NCBI RefSeq assembly: GCF_900602065.1
Contig: NZ_UWFN01000095.1
Coordinates: 372,001-436,000 of the forward strand
Source of the DNA: Pseudomonas viridiflava
GTDB lineage: Bacteria > Pseudomonadota > Gammaproteobacteria > Pseudomonadales > Pseudomonadaceae
Direction of reading: 5' to 3'
Length of the DNA stretch: 64,000 nucleotides
In this document: positions 38,738 through 49,207 of the stretch, in pieces
How positions within the stretch are numbered: the stretch's first letter is position 1
Layout: every line of letters starts with the position of its first letter
Made by a program: the position numbers and the translations under genes
The notes under the pieces: model-generated
Told to the model about the DNA's origin: nothing
Seen by the model: only the letters and a program-made list of their open reading frames with translations
The model's database searches: none

Positions 38738-38824
38738 GTGGGAGCGGTGCTTGCCCGCGATAAAGGCGACGCGGTATGAAGGATACACCGCGGTGTTCAT
38801 ATCGCGGGCAAGCACCGCTCCCAC
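38738..38824. repeat. REP pair, GTGGGAGCGGTGCTTGCC family
   Basis: Inverted doublet with arms GTGGGAGCGGTGCTTGCCCG and complement around about 36 bp. It is the sister of 3940-4027 and begins at the base after the candidate ATG of the phytase-like gene. Confidence 0.88.
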
Positions 38825-38868
38825 ATAAAAATCGCATCTACTCAGTGACTTGCATGCTGCTTGATGAG

Positions 38869-38950
38869 CGTACGCTTGCCCGCGATGGGGTCTGCCAAGC
38901 GCTGAATGCAGTGCCTGAACTGACGCTATCGCGAGCAAGCTCGCTCCTAC
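38869..38950. repeat. Mixed, partly decayed REP pair
   Basis: The right half (ATCGCGAGCAAGCTCGCTCC, then TAC) belongs to the GAGCTTGCTC family. The left half (GCTTGCCCGCGAT) has lost its head and matches the GCTTGCCC family. It lies just before the 3' end of parE. Confidence 0.65.
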
Positions 38951-39000
38951 AGGGGCAGCGAAGAAATCGCGCGGTGTCGAGGACACCGTGGGGCCTCGCA

Positions 39001-40905
39001 TCAAGTCAAAACCTCGGCGAGGTTGCCTTTGGACTCCAGCCAGCTCTTGCGGTCGCCAGCGCGCTTTTTGGCCAGCAACATGTCCATCATTTCCGACGCG
39101 ACTTCAAAATCGTCCAGGGTCAATTGCACCAGACGCCGTGTGTTCGGGTCCATCGTGGTTTCACGCAACTGCGGCGGATTCATCTCACCCAGACCTTTGA
39201 ATCGTGTGACCTGCGGCTTGCCGCGTTTCTTCTCGGCCACCAGACGGTCAAGGATCCCGTCGCGCTCGGCTTCATCAAGCGCGTAGTAGATTTCTTTACC
39301 CAAATCGATGCGATACAACGGAGGCATGGCGACATACACATGGCCTGCATCCACCAGCGGGCGGAAATGCTGGACGAACAACGCGCACAGCAGCGTCGCA
39401 ATGTGCAAACCATCAGAGTCGGCGTCGGCGAGGATGCAGATCTTGCCGTAACGCAGCTGGCTCATGTCCGCAGCGCCCGGATCAACACCAATGGCGACGG
39501 CAATGTTGTGCACTTCCTGGCTGGCAAGCACTTCGCCGCCGTCCACTTCCCAGGTATTCAGGATCTTGCCGCGCAACGGCAGGATCGCCTGAAACTCCTT
39601 GTCCCGCGCTTGCTTGGCGGAACCACCAGCGGAATCACCCTCGACCAGAAACAGCTCGGAGCGCATCGGATCCTGACCGGCACAATCAGCCAGCTTGCCA
39701 GGCAATGCCGGACCCTGCGTGATGCGCTTGCGCTCAACCTTCTTGCTGGCCTTGAGGCGACGACCGGCGTTGTTGATCGCCAGTTCAGCCAACTGCATGC
39801 CCAGGTCGGAGTTTGCGTTAAGCCAAAGACTGAAGGCGTCCTTGACTACGCCTGACACAAACGCTGCCGCCTCACGAGAGGACAAGCGTTCCTTGGTCTG
39901 GCCGGAAAACTGCGGCTCCTGCATTTTCATCGACAGGACGAAAGCAATGCGTTCCCAGACATCTTCCGGTGCCAGCTTCACGCCACGCGGGAGCAGATTG
40001 CGGTATTCGCAGAACTCGCGCATCGCATCCAGCAAGCCCTGACGCAAACCGTTGACGTGAGTACCGCCTTGCGCCGTCGGGATCAGGTTGACGTAGCTTT
40101 CCTGCACGCTGTCGCCGCCTTCCGGCAACCAGAGCAATGCCCAGTCGACGGCTTCTTTATTACCGGCAAAACTGCCACAGAACGGTTCGTCCGGCAGACG
40201 CAGGAAATCACTGACCGAATCCTGCAGATAGGAGCGCAGGCCATCTTCGTAATGCCATTCGACTTTTTCGCCAGTGGCTTTATCTTCAAAGCTGACCAGC
40301 AGTCCCGGACACAGTACGGCTTTGGCCTTGAGCACGTGCTTGAGGCGGCTGACCGAAAACTTGGGGGTGTCGAAATACTTGGGGTCCGGCGCAAAGTAAA
40401 CGCTGGTCCCGGTGTTGCGCTTGCCGACGGTGCCGACTATGTCCAGCTCCGAGGCCTTGTAGCCATCGGTGAAGCTCATTTCGTATTCGTTGCCGTCGCG
40501 CTTGACCCGGACCTTGACCAGGGTCGACAGCGCGTTGACCACCGAAATACCCACACCGTGCAAACCACCGGAGAACTGATAGTTCTTGTTGGAGAACTTG
40601 CCGCCCGCGTGAAGCTTGGTGAGGATCAGCTCGACACCGGAAACGCCCTCTTCCGGGTGGATGTCCACAGGCATGCCACGACCATCGTCGGACACTTCCA
40701 GCGAATTATCGGCATGCAGAATCACCTGCACCGATTTGGCATGACCCGCCAGAGCTTCGTCGACGCTGTTGTCGATCACTTCCTGGGCAAGGTGATTCGG
40801 CCGCGAGGTATCGGTGTACATGCCCGGCCGCTTGCGAACCGGGTCGAGGCCCGAGAGGACTTCGATGGCGTCTGCGTTATAAGAGCTAGCGCTGGGATTG
40901 GCCAT
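39001..40905 (-). CDS. parE: DNA topoisomerase IV subunit B
   Basis: ATPase subunit of topoisomerase IV. The 634 residues begin with the GHKL ATPase: VIDNSVDEALAGHAKSVQ, DDGRGMPVD and GGLHGVGISVVNALS. The TOPRIM part shows ELFLVEGDSAGGSAKQARDK, then ILPLRGKILN, and the metal-binding ADADSDGLHI. It lacks the large insert of gammaproteobacterial GyrB, which fits ParE. The start at 40905 follows a short leader with a REP doublet between it and yqiA. Confidence 0.97.
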   Translation of the reverse strand: MANPSASSYNADAIEVLSGLDPVRKRPGMYTDTSRPNHLAQEVIDNSVDEALAGHAKSVQVILHADNSLEVSDDGRGMPVDIHPEEGVSGVELILTKLHAGGKFSNKNYQFSGGLHGVGISVVNALSTLVKVRVKRDGNEYEMSFTDGYKASELDIVGTVGKRNTGTSVYFAPDPKYFDTPKFSVSRLKHVLKAKAVLCPGLLVSFEDKATGEKVEWHYEDGLRSYLQDSVSDFLRLPDEPFCGSFAGNKEAVDWALLWLPEGGDSVQESYVNLIPTAQGGTHVNGLRQGLLDAMREFCEYRNLLPRGVKLAPEDVWERIAFVLSMKMQEPQFSGQTKERLSSREAAAFVSGVVKDAFSLWLNANSDLGMQLAELAINNAGRRLKASKKVERKRITQGPALPGKLADCAGQDPMRSELFLVEGDSAGGSAKQARDKEFQAILPLRGKILNTWEVDGGEVLASQEVHNIAVAIGVDPGAADMSQLRYGKICILADADSDGLHIATLLCALFVQHFRPLVDAGHVYVAMPPLYRIDLGKEIYYALDEAERDGILDRLVAEKKRGKPQVTRFKGLGEMNPPQLRETTMDPNTRRLVQLTLDDFEVASEMMDMLLAKKRAGDRKSWLESKGNLAEVLT

Positions 40906-40951
40906 GGGGTCTCGTCATCAGTTGTTCGTGGGGTTACAGAGTTGAAAACCT

Positions 40952-41024
40952 GTAGGAGCTGCCGAAGGCTGCGATCCGCCTAAGCCAGGCTTTCGAACCA
41001 ATCGCAGCCTACGGCAGCTCCTAC
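40952..41024. repeat. REP pair, GTAGGAGCTGCCGAAGGCTGCGA family
   Basis: Inverted doublet with one substitution in the right arm, in the gap between yqiA (3' end) and parE (5' end). It lies inside what is otherwise a yqiA-parE unit. Confidence 0.87.
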
Positions 41025-41043
41025 ATTTAATCCGGCTATACAT

Positions 41044-41661
41044 TCAAAGCTTGGAAATATCCACCGCCTGCAACAACTCAGGGGCAAATCCGGCAAAACT
41101 CAACAGCGCTGGCAATCGCTCAGCAAATCCTTGGTAACTGTGGTCGCCGCCAGCCTGAATACGCAAGGCGCATGCCCGATAGAACGATTCGGCGCGGCGA
41201 TAATCAAGGGTCTCATCACCGGTTTGCAGCCAGACCTGAACACGCCTTGGGTCTTGGGGTGCGGGCACTTCCAGTTCGGCCAAGGCCTTTACGTGGTCGT
41301 GGGTCAGTTCCCAGGTTTGGCCGGTATAAAGGTTTTGCTGCGTACCTACAAAGCCGTCGAACAGCTGGTGCGGATTGACTGCCGGATTGATCAGCACGGC
41401 CTTCAGGCCATGGCGCTGCGACAAGTGTGTCGCATAGTAGCCGCCGAGCGAGCTGCCGACCAGCAATGGCCGCCCGAGTTCTTCGATAGCGGACTCGAGC
41501 TGAACCATGGCCTGGCGCGGATGATGATGCAATTCAGGGACTCGCACCTGCTCACTCAGCCCAAGCGAACGCATCAGCGCGATCAGCTGAGTGGCTTTTT
41601 TCGACAGCGCCGAGCTATTCAGGCCGTGGATATAAAGCAGTGAAGGGTTTTCGCTGGTCAC
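41044..41661 (-). CDS. yqiA: YqiA-family alpha/beta-hydrolase (esterase)
   Basis: A 205-residue cytoplasmic esterase. The oxyanion-side segment SLLYIHGLNSSALSKKA is followed by the nucleophile elbow VGSSLGGYYATHLSQ. Asp in LQTGDETLDYRRA and His in GGDHSYQGF complete the triad. E. coli YqiA acts on short acyl esters; the physiological substrate is unknown. The cpdA-yqiA-parE order is conserved in Pseudomonas and enterobacteria. Confidence 0.92.
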   Translation of the reverse strand: MTSENPSLLYIHGLNSSALSKKATQLIALMRSLGLSEQVRVPELHHHPRQAMVQLESAIEELGRPLLVGSSLGGYYATHLSQRHGLKAVLINPAVNPHQLFDGFVGTQQNLYTGQTWELTHDHVKALAELEVPAPQDPRRVQVWLQTGDETLDYRRAESFYRACALRIQAGGDHSYQGFAERLPALLSFAGFAPELLQAVDISKL

Positions 41662-41757
41662 GCCGTCCGCTCCTGGATCACTGAGTGGTACAAAGCCGCG
41701 CAGTTTACAGGGACTAACGCTGAAAGACTCGCACCGGTGTGTATCACGACAAAAAGA

Positions 41758-42564
41758 TCAGTAGCCCTTGCCGCCGTAATCCACCTCAAAATCCAGGCCA
41801 ACCACCCGGGACACACCCGTTTCCAGCTTCCCGTCGTCGTAAAGACGCAACCAGCGGTAGCCCGGAGCGGTGGTATCAACTTTGAAATCAACGCTACCGG
41901 GCGCGAACTGAATGCAGGTTGAAGGCGACGCCAGCAGCCGGACGGTATCGCGCATCTGGTCATATTCCTGATGAACATGCCCCCAGAGCACTGCTCGCAC
42001 TTGTGGAAAACGCTCCAGCACCGCAAACAGCGCCTCGGGATTGCGCAGGCCGATAGGGTTCATCCACTCGCAGCCAATCGGCACCGGATTGTGATGCAGA
42101 CACACCAGATGATGTCGCTCGGGCGCTTCACTCAATGACTGGACCAGCAACTGCAGCTGTTGATCGCTCAAATAACCGGGTACGGAACCCGGTACCGAGG
42201 AGTCCAGCAAAGTCACTCGCCAATTGCCAATATCGATGACCGGGTCGAGCAAGTCGCTTTGCTGCGCGGCCTGGAGCATTTCCCGGGATTCATCATGATT
42301 GCCGGGGAACCAGCGTTTAGGCGCATCGATTTCCCCACTCAACCGACGGAACGTTTCATAAGACTCAACGCTGCCGTCCTGGGAAACATCGCCGCTGGCA
42401 ACCACCAGATCCACCTGCGGCTGTTCGGCCAACACCAACTCAATGACTTTTTGCAGACTGTAGCGGGTACACATCCCCAGCAGCGTACCGTCCGCATTGG
42501 CGAACAAATGGCTGTCGGACAGCTGGACCAACAGGACTGAGTCTTTAACGGGAACGTTCGGCAA
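41758..42564 (-). CDS. cpdA: 3',5'-cyclic-AMP phosphodiesterase CpdA
   Basis: Metallophosphoesterase that lowers cAMP and so tunes Vfr/CRP signalling. From the TTG at 42564 (AAGGAG 7 nt upstream) it is 268 residues; no ATG gives the right N-terminus. The metal-binding series is complete: VQLSDSHLF, VASGDVSQDGS, WFPGNHDE, LVCLHHNP and VLWGHVHQE. In Pseudomonas cpdA is known to be induced by cAMP through Vfr; no clear Vfr box was recognised in the upstream 269-bp gap, which does contain CTGTCAGAAGTGACAG (an inverted repeat). Confidence 0.93.
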   Translation of the reverse strand: MPNVPVKDSVLLVQLSDSHLFANADGTLLGMCTRYSLQKVIELVLAEQPQVDLVVASGDVSQDGSVESYETFRRLSGEIDAPKRWFPGNHDESREMLQAAQQSDLLDPVIDIGNWRVTLLDSSVPGSVPGYLSDQQLQLLVQSLSEAPERHHLVCLHHNPVPIGCEWMNPIGLRNPEALFAVLERFPQVRAVLWGHVHQEYDQMRDTVRLLASPSTCIQFAPGSVDFKVDTTAPGYRWLRLYDDGKLETGVSRVVGLDFEVDYGGKGY

Positions 42565-42833
42565 AAGCCATCTCCTTGGGCAGAGTCTGGCGATTATGGG
42601 GTGAAGCGAAGTCCTCGGCAAATAATTGGATGAGTACTGAGTCACAAGCCAGGCAGACGATTGACAGAGGCTTGATGCTCTGATTAACCCATCTAAATAA
42701 ACAATCAAAACCTGTCAGAAGTGACAGTTATCCAAGGGACCCTACCTGCAGTAACCTGAACCTCGTCGAGAATGGCAGGCCGCTCACCAAAGACGGCAAT
42801 CGGCGATACCCAACTTGAAAAGGACCTTCAAAA

Positions 42834-43328
42834 ATGAGCACCAAAAAAACAAACGACGAAAAGAAAGAAGTTCATTCGTTGCAGCCGCCTGACTTTGGCA
42901 GGCAAGCGACCGGCACGTATGAGTTCTTCATCGCTGGCGAACCCATGTTTGTAGGAAAGGTTAGCGTTTTCATGGGCTGCACGCCGCCCGGTTGTTACAT
43001 GAGCGTAAGTGCAACTACCCCCGTAGAAGCCCTGACCCGCAGAGGGGTGGGAATTGGTTTACCGCTAGATGCCAAACCCGGTACTTACAATGTTGGGCAT
43101 GATGGACACGCACCCTTCGCGAATTATTTTCTGATTCGCGAAGGACCTAATGGGTCATATATGACTTCATTCGATATTCTGAGGGGAACCATCACGCTCG
43201 ACGACAGCAATCAAGAGCACTTCCGTATCAAGGGTTCATTTGAATATCACGCTTGGGCTTATGGTCAAACAATACAGTGCCTCGGAACCTTTGACGTACA
43301 AGAGGACAGACCTGGCAAAAAAACTTGA
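42834..43328 (+). CDS. Unrecognised 164-residue protein, AT-richer than its surroundings
   Basis: Beginning MSTKKTNDEKKEVHSLQPPD, with AAGGA 9 nt before the ATG. There is no signal peptide or membrane helix. The body is rich in Gly, Phe, Tyr and Thr and looks all-beta (GTYEFFIAGEPMFVGKVSVF, then FDILRGTITLDD, then FRIKGSFEYHAWAYG). Codon choice uses more A and T at third positions than its neighbours, which suggests recent acquisition. It points against the flanking cpdA and DUF1249 genes and interrupts a neighbourhood otherwise conserved in Pseudomonas. I do not recognise a family. A T6SS-like or contact-dependent role is not supported by anything seen. Confidence 0.7.
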   Translation: MSTKKTNDEKKEVHSLQPPDFGRQATGTYEFFIAGEPMFVGKVSVFMGCTPPGCYMSVSATTPVEALTRRGVGIGLPLDAKPGTYNVGHDGHAPFANYFLIREGPNGSYMTSFDILRGTITLDDSNQEHFRIKGSFEYHAWAYGQTIQCLGTFDVQEDRPGKKT

Positions 43329-43409
43329 TAGGTGACAACGATTCGGTGCGACATAACCTAGACATGCAGGCCTTCATACCCGGCATTGCCCGCAGAAACT
43401 TAACCGCAG

Positions 43410-43862
43410 TTAGCGCACCGCCTCAAATTCATGCCCGCACGCCAGGCAATGGCTCAGCCATTCCCCGAGAAACAGATTCAACTGGGCTTTTTCATCCGGC
43501 TGATGCATCTCCGCATTGGGATACGGATAGATCCCCCGAAAGCGCCGCGCATGTTCAGCGCCGATCACTTCGGCCATGCGCGCATCGTGGTAGACCTGCA
43601 CTTCCAGACTGGGAACTGGCAGCCATGGCAAGCTATGTTCCTGACGCACTTGCAGGGTGGTGGTATACGGGCAATCGAGGAGCACTTCGACCGCCAGTAC
43701 GCCGAGCATTTGATCGCCTTGAGTCACTGCGACCCGGCGTGAGCGTTGTTCGTTGCGCATGTCCGGCAACAACCGCATCAAGCGCGCGTAGTTGGCCTCG
43801 CAGGCAGCTTGCAGCCCGGCAAGGTCAACACGATAGCGCTCGCGCAATGGACTCACGACCAT
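43410..43862 (-). CDS. DUF1249 (YqiB-type) protein
   Basis: A 150-residue conserved protein. The start is the ATG at 43862 (AGGGGG 2 nt upstream, overlapping the nudF 3' end by 10 bp). It contains ACEANYARLMRLLPDMRNEQ near the N-terminus and LEVQVYHDARMAEVI in the middle. The C-terminus (SHCLACGHEFEAV) holds a Cys pair. It is coupled to nudF, as yqiB is to nudF in E. coli. Its function is unknown. Confidence 0.87.
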   Translation of the reverse strand: MVVSPLRERYRVDLAGLQAACEANYARLMRLLPDMRNEQRSRRVAVTQGDQMLGVLAVEVLLDCPYTTTLQVRQEHSLPWLPVPSLEVQVYHDARMAEVIGAEHARRFRGIYPYPNAEMHQPDEKAQLNLFLGEWLSHCLACGHEFEAVR

Positions 43863-44470
43863 AACCCCCTGATTTCGACACGGTTCAGCGCCAGCCATTG
43901 CAGCGCAATAATCGTCGAAGCATTGATAATTCGCCCGTCACGTACCGCTTGCAGTGCATCGTCAAACGACCAGACGGTAACGCGGATATCTTCACCTTCG
44001 GACTCCAGTCCATGCAATCCCCCCGCGCCCTCACTTTCACAGCGCCCCAGGTACAGATGAACAAACTCATCGCTGCCACCCGGTGAAGGAAAGTACTTGG
44101 TGATCGGCCACAAGGCGCTGAAGACAATTCCAGCTTCCTCTTCTGCTTCGCGGTGAGCAACCTCTTCAGGTTCTTCAGCCTTGTCGATCAAACCTGCGAC
44201 CAGTTCAATAAGCCAGGGATTGGCAGTTTTCTCCAGCGCACCTACACGGAATTGCTCGATCAACACCACTTCATCGCGTTTGGCGTCGTACGGCAGCACA
44301 CAGACCGCGTCATGACGCACAAAAAGCTCGCGACTGATCTCCTTGCCCAGACCACCCACAAACTGTTCGTGACGCAAGAAGACTTTGTCGAGTCTATAAA
44401 AGCCCTGAAAGCAGTTTTCACGCCGGGTGATTTCAAAAGCAGTCGGGGTCGATCGGGTCTGTTCGGTCAT
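43853..44470 (-). CDS. nudF: ADP-ribose pyrophosphatase NudF
   Basis: Nudix hydrolase that splits ADP-ribose to AMP and ribose 5-phosphate. The 205-residue protein contains a canonical Nudix box: GLIDKAEEPEEVAHREAEEE continuing AGIVF. Adjoining segments are VLIEQFRVGALEKTANPWLI and FPSPGGSDEFVHLYLGRCE. It is transcribed before the DUF1249 gene and overlaps it. Assignment to the ADP-ribose subfamily rests on length and the flanking residues. Confidence 0.92.
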   Translation of the reverse strand: MTEQTRSTPTAFEITRRENCFQGFYRLDKVFLRHEQFVGGLGKEISRELFVRHDAVCVLPYDAKRDEVVLIEQFRVGALEKTANPWLIELVAGLIDKAEEPEEVAHREAEEEAGIVFSALWPITKYFPSPGGSDEFVHLYLGRCESEGAGGLHGLESEGEDIRVTVWSFDDALQAVRDGRIINASTIIALQWLALNRVEIRGLWS

Positions 44471-44678
44471 GTGTTTCTCGCTTTGGGCAAGTCGTAACGT
44501 GATGCCATCCTAACGCGCATCGCCAACCAGATGCAGCCCCCTTGAACATGCAGGGTAGACGGCCAATAGCGAAACGAACTCTAATCCGCCCGGCGGCGAA
44601 CCGATGTCATCGTTTGCAGTCCAAGCAGCCTGAACTCGAACAACGTAACCGTCTTCATTGCCACCGCAAAGGATCAAC

Positions 44679-45425
44679 ATGTCGTTATTGAGGATCGCTT
44701 CACTGGCTTGTCTGGCACTTATGCTGGGTGCTTGTCAGAGCCTGTTCCAACCCAATTACCGTGCGCCCCTGCAGGTGCAGCGTGATGCCTCCGAACTGAT
44801 CAAACCGGGCTGCACCGCCGCTGACTGCCCCTTGGTGAACATCGACACCGTGCACTTCCCCGATGAGCCAAAGCTGGACGCCATCGTGCAGAAGACTTTG
44901 CTGCAACTGACTCGCACTGACGCCAGCGGACCGCTGCCCGTTTCGCTCAAAGCTTATCAGGAGCAATACCTGCGTGACTCCCAAGGCCGCAATGCCAGCT
45001 ATCTGCAGGCAAAGGTACGCGAGCAACATGACGGTATCGTAGTCGTCGAGCTGTCCAGTTATCTGGATACCGGCGGCGCACACGGCGCCCCAGGCCGCGC
45101 ATTCATCAACTATTCACGCCAGCAAGAGAAAGTGCTGACCCTGGCCGACATGATCGTACCGGGCAAAGAAGGCGAGTTCTGGCAGAAGGCCGAACTCGCG
45201 CATCAAGGCTGGCTGCTGTCGACCAAGATGAATGAAGACGCCGACTTCATGAAGACCTGGCCTTTCAAACGCACGCCGCATATCGCCCTGACCTACGGCG
45301 CGTTCATCCTCAAGTACCAGGTGGACACTATCGCGCCTTACTCGATGGGCCACATCGAGCTGAAGATTCCTTATCCGCAGCTCAATGGCATCCTCAAACC
45401 GGAACTGTTCCCCGGTCGCGGTTGA
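44679..45425 (+). CDS. DUF3298/RsiV-domain lipoprotein
   Basis: A 248-residue predicted lipoprotein. The signal peptide SLLRIASLACLALMLGA is followed by the lipobox Cys (GACQS). The start at 44679 has AAAGGA 5 nt upstream. The C-terminal half (about 125-245) resembles the DUF3298/RsiV fold: GGAHGAPGRAFINYSRQQEK, then LTLADMIVPGKEGEFWQKAE, then YGAFILKYQVDTIAPYSMG. Its function is unknown. The 3' end overlaps the 3' end of cytX by 32 bp. Confidence 0.8.
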   Translation: MSLLRIASLACLALMLGACQSLFQPNYRAPLQVQRDASELIKPGCTAADCPLVNIDTVHFPDEPKLDAIVQKTLLQLTRTDASGPLPVSLKAYQEQYLRDSQGRNASYLQAKVREQHDGIVVVELSSYLDTGGAHGAPGRAFINYSRQQEKVLTLADMIVPGKEGEFWQKAELAHQGWLLSTKMNEDADFMKTWPFKRTPHIALTYGAFILKYQVDTIAPYSMGHIELKIPYPQLNGILKPELFPGRG

Positions 45426-46716
45426 GGTTCTTACCCAGCAACAACTGCAGCACGCCAGCGACAATGAGCGCTGGCAGTGTTGCGCCGACATCCGGATATA
45501 GATTGGCCAGCAAGTGATAGGTGCTGACTCCGCCTAGCCAGGCCAGCAAGGTCATCCAGTGAAATCCGACGTTAGCCACCTGGCTGGTGCGCCTGCGCAA
45601 TACAAAGTGATCCACCAGCACGACGCCGAATAACGGCGCGAATACCGAGCCGATCAGCAGCAGGAAGTTCTGGTATTGCGCCAAGGGCGCAAAGCAGGCG
45701 ATCAACGTGCAGATCACACCGATGGCCAAGGCCAGATGCTCGACTTTCAGCTTTAACAAAATTCCGCTGGATACCGCTGCCGAGTGAATATCGGCGAACG
45801 CGTTTTCAGACTCATCCAGCAGAATAAGTAATAACGGAATCCCCAAGCCTGCACCCGCCAGCGCCAGCAATAAGGCATTGACCTCGCCACTCGGGGCGAA
45901 CGCCAGCGTATAGGCCACGCCCAGGCTCATCAGCCAGAAATTACCGATGAAGAAGCCCAGCGCGGTGCCGCCAAAGACGTTTCTTGCGCGTTTGCCGAAG
46001 CGTGAGTAATCGGCAATCAATGGCAGCCACGAAAGCGGCATGGCGATAGCGATGTCGAACCCCGCGGCAAATGGCAAGGAACCATCACCGGCCTGAGCCC
46101 ATAGCGCCGCCAGATCGGCCTTGGCAAAAAGATTCCAGGTCAGCCACAAGCAAGCCGCCAGCAACAGCCAGATACCCCACTTACGCAAAATCTGTCGCAC
46201 AAACGTGAGCGGGCCACTGACTGCCAGTAACGTCGCCAGACCACCGAAAAACAAGGTCCAGAGCAATGGGCTGGTCCACAGGCTGTTGTCGCCAAAAGCC
46301 CGGGAGCCCAGCAAGCTCGCGGCATCGCGCATGACGATGATTTCAAACGAGCCCCAACCGATCAGTTGCAACAGGTTGAGCAACGCGGGCAGCGTCGCGC
46401 CTTTGCTGCCTAGGCTGAGTTTGAGCGCGGCCATGGACGATAAACCGGTATCACTGCCGATCACACCGACGGCGGCAAGCAACAACACGCCCACCAGTGT
46501 GCCGAGGAAGATCGCCAGCAGCGAACCCGACATGCCCAGCCCCGGCGCCAGCAGCGAACCCGACATGCCCAGCCCCGGCGCCAGCAGCGCACCGGTTTGC
46601 AGGACCATCAGACCAATGCCGAGGGAAAACCACAGAGAAAACAGATCGCGCCCGCCGAAGACACGTTTGCCTTCGGGGACAGGGGTATCGGGAGAGTAGG
46701 TGCTGGGGGTGGTCAT
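45394..46716 (-). CDS. cytX: CytX, putative hydroxymethylpyrimidine transporter (NCS1 family), with 33-bp tandem duplication
   Basis: NCS1 symporter of about 12 helices, 440 residues. Its position directly downstream of thiC supports uptake of the thiamine pyrimidine precursor. It begins MTTPSTYSPDTPVPEGKRVF. Residues 44-54 (LLAPGLGMSGS) are repeated at once as 55-65, from a 33-bp direct tandem repeat (46514-46546 and 46547-46579). The repeat lies in the first membrane segment, which in NCS1 transporters is a broken helix at the substrate and ion site. The rest is normal, including DYSRFGKRARNVFGG. Whether transport survives is uncertain. Confidence 0.88.
   Translation of the reverse strand: MTTPSTYSPDTPVPEGKRVFGGRDLFSLWFSLGIGLMVLQTGALLAPGLGMSGSLLAPGLGMSGSLLAIFLGTLVGVLLLAAVGVIGSDTGLSSMAALKLSLGSKGATLPALLNLLQLIGWGSFEIIVMRDAASLLGSRAFGDNSLWTSPLLWTLFFGGLATLLAVSGPLTFVRQILRKWGIWLLLAACLWLTWNLFAKADLAALWAQAGDGSLPFAAGFDIAIAMPLSWLPLIADYSRFGKRARNVFGGTALGFFIGNFWLMSLGVAYTLAFAPSGEVNALLLALAGAGLGIPLLLILLDESENAFADIHSAAVSSGILLKLKVEHLALAIGVICTLIACFAPLAQYQNFLLLIGSVFAPLFGVVLVDHFVLRRRTSQVANVGFHWMTLLAWLGGVSTYHLLANLYPDVGATLPALIVAGVLQLLLGKNLNRDRGTVPV
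46514..46579 (-). repeat. 33-bp in-frame tandem duplication within cytX
   Basis: Two identical 33-bp units, each beginning GCCAGCAGCGAACCCGACAT on the plus strand, are exactly adjacent. The following bases repeat the first ten again (GCCAGCAGCG). It adds 11 residues to the first membrane segment. Complete identity indicates a recent slippage event or an assembly artefact. Confidence 0.95.
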
Positions 46717-46762
46717 ATTTGAGGCCGTAACGACAGGGTGGCTGGATGCATGTCGGCCTCCT

Positions 46763-46852
46763 GTGGGAGCGAATTCATTCGCGAAGAGGCCGGTACATTC
46801 AACAGATATTTGTTGGCTGTAACAGAGCTTTCGCGAATGAATTCGCTCCCAC
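46763..46852. repeat. REP pair, GTGGGAGCGAATTCATTCGCGAA family
   Basis: Perfect inverted doublet around about 44 bp containing GGCCGGTACATTCA, shared with the triple array at 22800. It separates thiC from cytX and could attenuate or stabilise the thiC transcript. Confidence 0.9.
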
Positions 46853-46884
46853 AGGAGAGCACCGCCAAGCAGATCTATTTCAAA

Positions 46885-48882
<1,998 letters not shown>

Positions 48883-48952
48883 TCATTTCAGTTTCAGAAA
48901 TGAACCATCGACCCCGGACGACACTCAAGAGGACTCGCCGGGAGACGAGAAA

Positions 48953-49044
48953 TCTTGTTCCCTACGCAGGCGCTAACCTGATCAGGTTCAACGGGATCCG
49001 GTTTAACCGATCTCAGCCTCAAATCAAGGCACCCCGACAAGAAC
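48953..49044 (-). promoter_or_regulatory. TPP (THI-box) riboswitch upstream of thiC
   Basis: On the minus strand the conserved parts are all present in order: GGGGTGCC, AGGCTGAGAT, then ACCGGATCCCGTTGAACCTG, ATCAGGTTAG, and finally GCGTAGGGAA. These are the pyrimidine- and pyrophosphate-sensing arms of the thiamine-pyrophosphate aptamer. It begins about 270 nt before the thiC ATG. The rest of the 433-bp gap 48775-49207 holds the leader and the promoter region of the TolC-like gene. Confidence 0.95.
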
Positions 49045-49207
49045 GTCGCCAGTCTAGTCGGGACGGGGCCGGAACGCCAAGCACGTTTTCAAACGCTGGA
49101 TAAATGGCCGATCTGACGGATTGTTGCCAAGCCCCCCAGCCTCTACACTCGCTAGCCAGCTTCCTGGATATCGGACTGGCACAATAATCATGAACAGGGA
49201 ACGCCCC

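Noticed and set aside
34904..40905. Fluoroquinolone-resistance changes in parC or parE
   Set aside because: The ParC region reads GDSACYE, the sensitive form, and the ParE TOPRIM motifs are intact.
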